A stretch of 39,399 nucleotides of DNA, taken from Solobacterium sp. Lineage in GTDB: Bacteria > Bacillota_I > Bacilli_A > Erysipelotrichales > Erysipelotrichaceae. The number at the start of each line of letters is the position of its first letter. Positions within the stretch are counted from its first letter, which is position 1. Both the position numbers and the translations under genes were made by a program. The stretch is from assembly GCA_024693325.1 (NCBI GenBank), contig JAILLA010000099.1, positions 1-39,399 of the forward strand, written 5' to 3'. The notes below the pieces were generated by a model. The model did not search any database. It saw nothing but the letters and a program-made list of their open reading frames with translations, and was not told the origin of the DNA. Shown here piece by piece: positions 33,409-39,399 of the stretch.

Positions 33409-34752
33409 TCATAGTTTTCTGGATCCGGGTTCGATCCGGTTTTTGACCGTGCCGTTTTTGATCTTTCCGAAGCCGAGCGGATATGTACCGGCACAGATCA
33501 GCACCCAGCCTTCATATGCGGAATCCACCCTGATCGTTTCACCCCTGAGGTACTTTTCTGTATTGGGGTCATCCGGGGCCAGGCAGATGCTCTGGGCAAA
33601 TGTGTCCGCGGACAGGTGATGAGCAAGATGCTGGGAGGGTTCAAAGCGGTCGTCTTTGACCGTTCCCATCAGCAGTCCCGAGCGTACGACTCTCAGACCG
33701 GATGAATCAAACGGGATCGCCGGGAGATAGAGGATGCGGTCTTTGTTGAGCATGAAGCGGGAAGGATCAAAGCTGATCCGGATCATCTTCAGAAACTCAT
33801 CGAACTGCGCGCACCTGATGCGTGCAGGATGAACGGCAGGGGAAGGCGACGGACCTGATGTGCCGTTCTTTTTCATGAGGCAGGCAAAATGACCTTCACC
33901 CCTGAGCCTGTGCGGGTACAGCCTGATGCAGTTTTCCGTCCCTGGCAGGATGCCGGGCATGAAGCCTTCATAGCTGATATCGGGACGGATGATCTCAAGC
34001 TCCGGACAGAGCTGCTTCAGATAAAGGATGACTTCCTCGTCCTCCTCTGGTGAGAATGTACATGTCGAGTACACCATCATGCCGCCGTCCTTTAACATGC
34101 CCAGCGCATTTCCGGCAATTTCTTTCTGAATAACAGCGTAATCGGAGGGACCTTTGTCCAGCCAGGACCTGATCAGTGACGGATCTCTGCGGAACATGCC
34201 TTCCCCGGAGCAGGGGACATCCAGCAGGATCCTGTCAAATGTACCGGGATACAGCCTTGCCATGTCATTGAGGTCTGAGGCTGTGACCAGGGTATTGGAA
34301 ACGCCGAAGCGCTGCACGTTTTTCAGGGTTGCGTTCTGCCTGGAAGCGCTGATGTCATTGGAGATCAGCAGACCCTTGTCATGCATGCGGCAGGCAAGGC
34401 CGAGCGATTTGCCGCCCGGGGCACAGCAGGCATCCAGCACCAGGTCATTCTCACCAACGGGCAGGATCTCTGCCGGGATCATGGCCGAAGCCTCCTGCAG
34501 GTAGCATAATCCGGCATGCCAGTACGGATGTACCGATACGCGGTCTGCCTCGTCATAGTAAAACCCAGATGAAGACCAAGGGACAGGCGTCAGATGAAAG
34601 GGTACGATCCGGCAGAATTCTTCCACGGATATCTTGTTTGTGTTGACTCTGAGCGACAGTACACGGTCCTGCTCAAAGGACTGCAGATAATCATCAAGAT
34701 CATCCTGCAGCAGGTCTTTCATACGGCTCAGGTAGCTATCAGGCAGTTTCAT
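33409..34752 (-). CDS. RsmB/NOP-family RNA m5C methyltransferase (RsmF-like)
   Basis: This 447-residue SAM-dependent methyltransferase has the SAM motif DACCAPGGKSLGLA, motif IV DVPCSGEGMFRRDP with one catalytic Cys, and motif VI STCTFSPEEDEEVI with the second. This two-cysteine arrangement defines RNA cytosine-C5 methyltransferases. An N-terminal RNA-recognition segment opens LPDSYLSRMKDLL, and a C-terminal PUA-like extension ends LICAGTYPLGFGKIKNGTVKN, as in the RsmF branch. It probably methylates 16S rRNA. It is divergent from the SBP gene at 34941, across a 188-bp AT-rich control region. Confidence 0.92.
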   Translation of the reverse strand: MKLPDSYLSRMKDLLQDDLDDYLQSFEQDRVLSLRVNTNKISVEEFCRIVPFHLTPVPWSSSGFYYDEADRVSVHPYWHAGLCYLQEASAMIPAEILPVGENDLVLDACCAPGGKSLGLACRMHDKGLLISNDISASRQNATLKNVQRFGVSNTLVTASDLNDMARLYPGTFDRILLDVPCSGEGMFRRDPSLIRSWLDKGPSDYAVIQKEIAGNALGMLKDGGMMVYSTCTFSPEEDEEVILYLKQLCPELEIIRPDISYEGFMPGILPGTENCIRLYPHRLRGEGHFACLMKKNGTSGPSPSPAVHPARIRCAQFDEFLKMIRISFDPSRFMLNKDRILYLPAIPFDSSGLRVVRSGLLMGTVKDDRFEPSQHLAHHLSADTFAQSICLAPDDPNTEKYLRGETIRVDSAYEGWVLICAGTYPLGFGKIKNGTVKNRIEPGSRKL

Positions 34753-34843
34753 ACATGACTATTTTACCCGACGGAAACGGTTTTAACATGACTTTCGTTT
34801 CATGTGAAAAATGTAAATATGAAAAAATGAAAACGATATTACA

Positions 34844-34858
34844 AAATTACTGAAAATG
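34844..34858. promoter_or_regulatory. CodY-box-like sequence 1 (SBP 34941)
   Basis: AAATTACTGAAAATG matches 12 of 15 positions of AATTTTCWGAAAATT. Its centre is 23 bp from that of the next box, close to two helical turns, which would suit cooperative binding. Confidence 0.4.
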
Positions 34859-34866
34859 TAAATCAT

Positions 34867-34881
34867 AATTTTCTGCAACAT
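34867..34881. promoter_or_regulatory. CodY-box-like sequence 2 (SBP 34941)
   Basis: AATTTTCTGCAACAT matches 12 of 15 consensus positions, with the left half perfect. It would overlap the -35 region of the promoter whose -10 is at 34902, so binding should repress. Confidence 0.4.
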
Positions 34882-34901
34882 ATTGAATATTACCGTGCAG
34901 A

Positions 34902-34907
34902 TATAAT
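34902..34907 (+). promoter_or_regulatory. -10 box of the SBP 34941 promoter
   Basis: A perfect TATAAT lies 34 bp before the start codon. The -35 is poor (CATATT at 17-bp spacing). A short dyad TTTCA-TG-TGAAA lies further upstream, near 34799-34810. Confidence 0.6.
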
Positions 34908-34940
34908 ATTCTTTGTCTATCTCAACAGGAGGACAAAGAG

Positions 34941-36641
34941 ATGAAAAAAGCATTAAGGACAATGGTGAGCGTTGTTCTTGCTGCAGGCATGATGGGATGT
35001 TCATCCGGATCTCCATCCGGAACGACACCGACTGCCGAAGCAGGGTCAAGCGCACCGGCCGAAACGGCACAATCTACAGAATCACACCATCCTTCAACGG
35101 TTACAATCGCAGTATTCTCACAGTTCACAAGCATGGATCCGGCAACAAACGGCGAGCTGGTAAACGGCTACCTGCTGCATCACATGTACAGAGGACTGTA
35201 CAGAATGGATGAAAATTCACAGCCTCAGATGGAACTGGCAACAGCACATGACATATCCGAGGATGGTTTGATACATACGTTTACGCTAAGAGATGACGCA
35301 AAGTGGAGTGACGGAACTCCTGTTACAGCAAATGACTTTGTCTATTCGTACCTACGAGCTCTATCTTACGGCGTGGACGCTTCCAACCCGATATACAACA
35401 TGACAACGTTTATCAAGGGTGCGGAAGAGTATTCACTGAATGCGCTGGAGGTAGGGAACTCATTTGACTGCACAACAGAAGATCACAGTTCTGTCGGTAT
35501 TGAAGCGGCAGATGATCATACGCTGGTCCTGACACTGAAGAGCCCGTGTACATATCTGAATACATCACTCTGCTCAGGCGCATGGCTGCCTGTACACCAG
35601 AGTACTCCCCAGCATGAGTCCACATGGGCTCTGCAGGGCGGTTATCCCAGCAACGGCGACCACGTCCTGACAGAAATGAATCCGAATGACAAGGCTGTCA
35701 TGGTCAAGAACGAATACTTCTATGACAAAGACAAGGTCACGATGGATGAGATCATCTGGCAGGTCGTTCCTGATACAGAAGCACAGCACCTGGCATTCCA
35801 GGCAGGAGACATCGATATCGCTACCAGCATCACCAGTGATGTTGCAAAGAGCTACAAAGGCACAGATGAACTTTGGGTCGGTCTGCAGACGAACACATAC
35901 TGCCTGACATTCAACTCCGGCGCGACCGGACCTGAATGGGCACAGAACCTCAACCTGAGAAGAGCTGTCGCAATGGCGATCGACCAGAAGGCAGTGGCCG
36001 ATGTCGTCGGCGGCGAAGAATTCTATCCTGTACTGAGCAGCTATATGCCGCTTGGTCTGGAAGGCGTCGACGGTGACTTCCGTAAAGAACGGGATGAAGA
36101 GGGCGGATATACACTGGTCTACAATCCTGAAGAATCCAAGCGTCTGCTTGCGGAAGAAGGATATGACGAGAACAATCCTCTGAAGATCGAATATTATTAT
36201 TCAACCAACTCCATTCACAACGACGTTGCGACATGTCTGCAGCAGATGTGGTCTGCAGTCGGCATCGAAACGACATTCAAGGCTGTTGAATCAGGCGTCT
36301 ACTACGAAGCATGGTATAACGGTGACTTCGAGATCTCCCGTTACGGTGTCGCTTTGAATCACCCTGTCACAGCACTGAATACATTCACGACAAACTACCA
36401 GAGAGTCGCCAGAATCGGTGACGCCAAGTACGACGAAATGGTAGCGGATATCCAGGCTACAATCGATCCGAAGGAAGCGATCCGGAAGTGCCATGCGGCA
36501 GAAGACTACCTGGTAGACGAAATGGCATACATCGTTCCGATGTTCCAGTTCACACTGCCGATGCTGAGGAATCCTGCTCTGACAGGTACCCAGATCAACG
36601 GCGCATACCTCAACTTCAGCCAGTGCACATGGACTGAATAA
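34941..36641 (+). CDS. Family 5 solute-binding lipoprotein, copy 3
   Basis: This 566-residue SBP_bac_5 lipoprotein has a signal peptide ending GMMGC (Cys20) and then a Ser/Thr/Ala linker. The mature domain has IAVFSQFTSMDPATNGELVNGYLLHH-type N-terminal strands, TFTLRDDAKWSDGTPVTANDFVYSYLRA and VGNSFDCTTEDHSSVGIEAADD. CAGGAGG lies seven bases upstream. It is the nearest relative of the SBP at 37290 in the window, separated only by a small GIY-YIG gene; a 52-base stretch (36100-36151) is identical between the two. No permease or ATPase is adjacent. The ligand is probably a peptide or amino-acid derivative, given the lysine-controlled sister gene. Confidence 0.93.
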   Translation: MKKALRTMVSVVLAAGMMGCSSGSPSGTTPTAEAGSSAPAETAQSTESHHPSTVTIAVFSQFTSMDPATNGELVNGYLLHHMYRGLYRMDENSQPQMELATAHDISEDGLIHTFTLRDDAKWSDGTPVTANDFVYSYLRALSYGVDASNPIYNMTTFIKGAEEYSLNALEVGNSFDCTTEDHSSVGIEAADDHTLVLTLKSPCTYLNTSLCSGAWLPVHQSTPQHESTWALQGGYPSNGDHVLTEMNPNDKAVMVKNEYFYDKDKVTMDEIIWQVVPDTEAQHLAFQAGDIDIATSITSDVAKSYKGTDELWVGLQTNTYCLTFNSGATGPEWAQNLNLRRAVAMAIDQKAVADVVGGEEFYPVLSSYMPLGLEGVDGDFRKERDEEGGYTLVYNPEESKRLLAEEGYDENNPLKIEYYYSTNSIHNDVATCLQQMWSAVGIETTFKAVESGVYYEAWYNGDFEISRYGVALNHPVTALNTFTTNYQRVARIGDAKYDEMVADIQATIDPKEAIRKCHAAEDYLVDEMAYIVPMFQFTLPMLRNPALTGTQINGAYLNFSQCTWTE

Positions 36642-36666
36642 CCAGAGAAACGATTCTTTCCTCAGG

Positions 36667-36697
36667 AAGTCCGGGCAGACCCCGGGCTTCATTTCTG
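36667..36697 (+). terminator. Terminator after SBP copy 3
   Basis: AAGTCCGGG pairs with CCCGGGCTT (one wobble) around a five-base loop, followed by CATTTCTG. Confidence 0.7.
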
Positions 36698-36704
36698 TTA
36701 TCAT
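36696..36704 (+). promoter_or_regulatory. Extended -10 promoter of the GIY-YIG gene
   Basis: TGT followed by TATCAT at 36699-36704 forms an extended -10. The start codon is seven bases downstream, so the transcript would begin at or next to the ATG; the intervening GGGGGA is also purine rich. Confidence 0.5.
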
Positions 36705-36710
36705 GGGGGA

Positions 36711-36962
36711 ATGAAATACTACGTTTACATCCTGGAATGCGCGGACGGTACGTTTTATACCGGATATTCGACGGATCCGCAGAAACGGCTGAAAATGCAC
36801 AATGCCGGAAAAGGGGCGAAATATACCCGCAGCAGGTGTCCGTGCAGCCTGGTTTACACGGCAGTTTTTGATAACAAAAGCGCCGCGCTCAGCCGGGAAT
36901 GGCATATTAAACATAAGTTTTCGCATGATAAAAAGGAAAAACTGGTCAATGAAAATAAATGA
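36711..36962 (+). CDS. GIY-YIG nuclease-domain protein (YhbQ/UPF0213-like)
   Basis: This 83-residue single-domain protein has [21 protein letters not shown], giving the GIY-YIG equivalents YVY and YTG, then the catalytic-type Arg in [19 protein letters not shown] and Glu in [13 protein letters not shown]. The length and layout match the YhbQ/UPF0213 group, proposed to act in DNA repair. The ATG at 36711 follows GGGGGA. The gene sits between two related SBP genes and is apparently transcribed separately. Confidence 0.93.
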   Translation: MKYYVYILECADGTFYTGYSTDPQKRLKMHNAGKGAKYTRSRCPCSLVYTAVFDNKSAALSREWHIKHKFSHDKKEKLVNENK

Positions 36963-36986
36963 AAAAACTTTTCATATAGGTGAAAA

Positions 36987-37001
36987 TAGTTTAAGAAAAT
37001 G
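36987..37001. promoter_or_regulatory. Weak CodY-box-like sequence (SBP 37290)
   Basis: TAGTTTAAGAAAATG matches 11 of 15 positions of AATTTTCWGAAAATT, 10 bp before the -35 box. The inverted repeat TTTTCA-N6-TGAAAA lies just upstream, near 36969-36986. Confidence 0.25.
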
Positions 37002-37011
37002 AAAAAAGGTG

Positions 37012-37040
37012 TTGACGTGCAGGGAAGTATTGAAGATAAT
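37012..37040 (+). promoter_or_regulatory. Promoter of the lysine riboswitch transcript
   Basis: TTGACG at 37012-37017, a 17-bp spacer and GATAAT at 37035-37040. Transcription should start near 37047, just before the aptamer. Confidence 0.8.
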
Positions 37041-37057
37041 AAGCACATGAAAACCGA

Positions 37058-37263
37058 ATCGATAGAGGTAGCGGTGCAGAAAAGTATGACCGGGAGCCGG
37101 CAGGCTATGAACGGTCAGAAAGGCAACCACCGCCGAACGGAGCTTGCCGGCAGGTAAGACCCGTGGGGATGCGGATAACATCCGTTTCACTCCTTCGCTT
37201 ATTGAAGTGGCGCTATTGCTATATGGAAAGAAAGCCGTATGTAATAGCATGCGGTTTTGTTTT
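37058..37263 (+). promoter_or_regulatory. Lysine riboswitch (L-box) with terminator-type expression platform
   Basis: The aptamer opens with P1 strand CGATAG (37060-37065) and the L-box core AGAGG, then GCGGTG paired later with CACCGC, AGTA, stem TGACCG/CGGTCA, GAAAGG and CGCCGAA. This is the order seen in the lysine riboswitches of Bacillus subtilis lysC and Thermotoga. The P2 loop GCCGGCAGGC can pair with the P3 loop GCTTGCCGGC over ten bases with one G-U, the required kissing contact. P4 is GGATG/CATCC; P5 is CACT..TTC/GAAGTG. P1 closes with CTATTG (37213-37218). GCTATT there can instead pair with AATAGC at 37243-37248 (antiterminator, with ATATGG/CCGTAT), competing with the terminator at 37235-37254. 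Lysine binding should therefore switch the gene off. Confidence 0.92.
37235..37263 (+). terminator. Riboswitch-controlled intrinsic terminator
   Basis: CCGTATG pairs with CATGCGG around TAATAG (one U-G pair), followed by TTTTGTTT. The loop and 5' strand overlap the antiterminator partner sequences, so the two structures exclude each other. Confidence 0.85.
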
Positions 37264-37289
37264 CTAAGGAAAAGGGAGGAATTATCACC

Positions 37290-38990
37290 ATGCTTCAACA
37301 TTCACGCTTCGGACTCGGTCTGGCAGCTGCAGCACTCCTGCTCACAGGCTGCTCATCAGGTTCACCTTCTACAGACGGCGGTTCAGCAACTGCCGCTCCC
37401 GCAGATTCAGCAGCTGCTGAGACAACACCTGCTGAAACAGCATCCAAGGATACCATGACTGTTGCTGTATTCTCACAGTTCACAGATATGGACCCTGCAA
37501 CAAACGGAGAACTGGTCAACTCTTATGTCCTGCATCACATGTATGCAACGATGTTCCGTACAGACAAAGACGGCCAGCCTCAGAAGGAACTGTGCACAGA
37601 CTATGAAGTTTCCGAAGACGGTCTGACACATACCTTCAAGCTCAGAGAAGACGCTGTCTGGTCAGACGGCACACCTCTGACAGCGAATGACTTCGTTTAT
37701 TCCTATCTGCGTGCGCTGAGTTACGGTGTTGACTCATCCAACCAGATCTATAACATGACAGTTTACATCCAGGGTGCTGAAGAATACAACCTGCATGCAA
37801 TTGAAGTCGGTGACAGCTTTGACTGCACGACAGAAGACCACAGCAGTGTCGGTATCGAAGCACCGGATGACTACACGCTCGTCCTGACGCTGAAGCAGCC
37901 CTGCACATTCCTGCCGCTCCTCATGAGCTCAGGCGCATGGATCCCGCTGCCTCAGACAACTCCTCAGCACAATAACCAGTGGGCATTCGAACCCGGTTAT
38001 CCTGTCAGCCATGGCTATGACCTGACTTACATCAACATCAATGAAAAGTGCATTCTCCAGAAGAACGACTCCTTCTATAACGCAGCAGACATCACAATGC
38101 CTGAAATCGTATGGCAGGTAGTACCGGATTCCGAAGCACAGCACCTCGCATTCGAATCAGGCGACCTGGATGTTGCAACAGAAGTATCCTCCGATACAGC
38201 ACGTTCCTATGAAGGTACAGATTCCCTCTGGGTAGCTATGGATCCTTCCACATACTGCATCATCATCAACACAGGCGAAAAGGGACCTGAATGGGCAAAA
38301 GATGTCAGAGTCAGAAGAGCTCTTGCAATGGCAGTTGACCAGACATCCATCACAGAAGTTATCGGTTCCACATTCTATCCTGTACTGAGTTCCTACCTGC
38401 CGTTCGGTCTGGAAGGAATCAACGGAGACTTCCGTCAGGAAAGAGACGACCAGGGCGGATATACACTGGTCTACAATCCTGAAGAATCCAAGCGTCTGCT
38501 TGCTGAAGCAGGATATGATGAGTCCAACCCGCTCCACATCGAGTACTACTATTCCACAAACTCCATGCACGGTGATGTCGCTACATGCCTGCAGCAGATG
38601 TGGAGTGCAGTCGGCGTAGATGTTACATTCAAGGCAGTTGAAGCTGGCGTCTACTATGACGGATGGTATGCAGGTGACTATGAGATCGCTCGTTACGGCG
38701 TTGCTCTGACACACCCGATCACAGCTATGAACAGCTGGACAACAGCTTACCAGCAGGTCGCTACAGTTGCTGATCCCGTTTATGACGAGAGAATGGCTGA
38801 CATCCAGGCAACAACAGATGCCAAGGAAGCACTGCAGAAGACACATGATCTTGAAGACTACCTGGTAGACCAGGAAGCACACCTGATCCCGATGTTCCAG
38901 TTCACAATGCCGATGCTGAAGAATCCGGATCTCCAGGGATACGAAATGCACGTTTCCTATCCGTACTTCGGATACGCTTCATTCAAATAA
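37290..38990 (+). CDS. Family 5 solute-binding lipoprotein under lysine riboswitch control, copy 4
   Basis: This 566-residue SBP_bac_5 lipoprotein has signal peptide with lipobox LLTGC (Cys21) and an Ala/Ser/Thr/Glu linker, then a mature domain with AVFSQFTDMDPATNGELVN, TFKLREDAVWSDGTPLTANDFVYSYLRA and VGDSFDCTTEDHSSVGIEAPDD. GGGAGG ten bases upstream selects ATG 37290; the 11-codon longer frame would start inside the terminator. The lysine riboswitch implies a role in lysine acquisition, either lysine-containing peptides or lysine itself (inference). No permease is nearby, so it would share an Opp/Dpp-type transporter encoded elsewhere. Codon use is strongly biased, as in the copy at 5344, suggesting high expression. 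Confidence 0.94.
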   Translation: MLQHSRFGLGLAAAALLLTGCSSGSPSTDGGSATAAPADSAAAETTPAETASKDTMTVAVFSQFTDMDPATNGELVNSYVLHHMYATMFRTDKDGQPQKELCTDYEVSEDGLTHTFKLREDAVWSDGTPLTANDFVYSYLRALSYGVDSSNQIYNMTVYIQGAEEYNLHAIEVGDSFDCTTEDHSSVGIEAPDDYTLVLTLKQPCTFLPLLMSSGAWIPLPQTTPQHNNQWAFEPGYPVSHGYDLTYININEKCILQKNDSFYNAADITMPEIVWQVVPDSEAQHLAFESGDLDVATEVSSDTARSYEGTDSLWVAMDPSTYCIIINTGEKGPEWAKDVRVRRALAMAVDQTSITEVIGSTFYPVLSSYLPFGLEGINGDFRQERDDQGGYTLVYNPEESKRLLAEAGYDESNPLHIEYYYSTNSMHGDVATCLQQMWSAVGVDVTFKAVEAGVYYDGWYAGDYEIARYGVALTHPITAMNSWTTAYQQVATVADPVYDERMADIQATTDAKEALQKTHDLEDYLVDQEAHLIPMFQFTMPMLKNPDLQGYEMHVSYPYFGYASFK

Positions 38991-38998
38991 GCAGTGAT

Positions 38999-39056
38999 GA
39001 GAGGATGTAACAGTTGAGTAGTTTGAAATACTGCTTAAGGGATTACATCCTCTTTT
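38999..39056 (+). terminator. Terminator after SBP copy 4
   Basis: AGAGGATGTAA pairs with TTACATCCTCT, with an inner AGTA/TACT stem in the long loop, followed by TTTC. Confidence 0.85.
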
Positions 39057-39134
39057 CTTGTGGTTCCGCAGATGAACAATCTGTTTTCTGATCATCTGTA
39101 TCAGCTGATCAACCGGTTTCTGACAATATATGCG

Positions 39135-39161
39135 CACTAAAAACAACTGTCAGTTGATTAA
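39135..39161. repeat. Perfect dyad near the transposase 3' end
   Basis: CAACTG-T-CAGTTG, a 6-1-6 inverted repeat, lies in the spacer between the SBP terminator and the transposase stop. It may belong to the end of the insertion sequence, but no terminal repeat can be defined without the other end. Confidence 0.3.
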
Positions 39162-39176
39162 GCTGTATTTTAGATG

Positions 39177-39399
39177 TTAACTGAGCAGTCCCGACGGATT
39201 CTCTTTCATTCTCCGTATCCTGCTGAGATGGTATTTCTTCAGGTTGTATCCCAGACACACAAGAAGAAATTCCATTTTCACATTTTTCAGTCCTTTTCTG
39301 TGAAAACGGGTAAATCCGAAGTCCTGTTTGATCACCCCGAAGGTTCCTTCCACCTGTATTGATCTCTGGATCTTCAGCTCTGTTCCTTCTTCTGTCCCC
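39177..39399 (-). CDS. C-terminal part of an IS1182-like transposase (partial at window edge)
   Basis: Read leftward from the window edge to a TAA at 39179-39177, the frame gives about 74 residues. They include RSIQVEGTFGVIKQDFGFTR, KNVKMEFLLVCLGYNLKKYH and a short tail ending GLLS. The VEGTFGVIKQDFGFTRFHRKG segment with the catalytic-type Glu (VEGxFGxxK) followed by LGYNLKKY is typical of the C-terminus of DDE transposases of the IS1182 group. The N-terminus lies beyond the window, so I cannot tell whether the element is intact. It sits immediately outside the SBP cluster. Confidence 0.85.
   Translation of the reverse strand, partial: GTEEGTELKIQRSIQVEGTFGVIKQDFGFTRFHRKGLKNVKMEFLLVCLGYNLKKYHLSRIRRMKENPSGLLS

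Noticed and set aside
39060..39176. Terminal inverted repeat of the insertion sequence
   Set aside because: Only one end is in the window, and no repeat or target-site duplication can be matched to a partner.

Overview
The window looks like a chromosomal segment of a low-to-mid G+C anaerobic Bacillota. My best guess is an Erysipelotrichales-type gut bacterium, judging from the gene mix, strong AGGAGG-type ribosome binding sites, many lipoproteins, cysteine-type sulfatases and flavin-linked extracellular reductases; the family assignment is inference. No tRNA, rRNA or CRISPR array was seen. The left edge holds the tail of a secreted repeat protein and the right edge the tail of an IS transposase.

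Layout. 1-3810: surface-protein C-terminus, then a leftward operon of two paralogous GHKL sensor kinases around one LytTR response regulator. 3880-4131: a 42-codon gene with its own promoter and terminator. 4215-7038: an alpha/beta hydrolase and a solute-binding lipoprotein (SBP). 7156-9883: a LysR regulator divergent from an FMN/FAD reductase lipoprotein. 10112-12674: a small membrane protein, an M3 peptidase and an EIIB-like protein that lacks its phosphorylatable His. 12803-14717: hypB-hypB-hypA plus a small HxC-containing protein. 14943-21886: a sulfatase and a complete SBP-dependent ABC importer (SBP, two permeases, two ATPases). 21918-22775: a LysR regulator (leftward). 22905-28901: GH1 glycosidase, PTS EIIC, second sulfatase, esterase and ROK kinase. 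29068-34752: DMT transporter, Fe-S aldo/keto reductase, UPF0158-GNAT fusion, YitT-family protein and an RNA m5C methyltransferase. 34941-38990: two more SBPs around a GIY-YIG gene, the second SBP behind a lysine riboswitch. 39177-39399: transposase C-terminus.

Two parts stand out. First, the operons at 14943-21886 and 22905-28901 carry a nearly identical 79-bp upstream element containing a TTTAC-N5-GTAAA dyad at exactly the same distance from a TACACT -10 box. One copy lies in the divergent promoter of the LysR gene at 21918-22775. This argues for one LysR-controlled regulon for import and cytoplasmic desulfation, deacylation and hydrolysis of a sulfated, acylated beta-glycoside. Second, a lysine riboswitch with a readable loop-loop kissing interaction and terminator/antiterminator switch precedes an OppA/DppA-like SBP that has no permease beside it. 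That suggests lysine-responsive uptake of lysine or lysine-rich peptides. The three related SBPs (5344, 34941, 37290) also have CodY-box-like sequences upstream.
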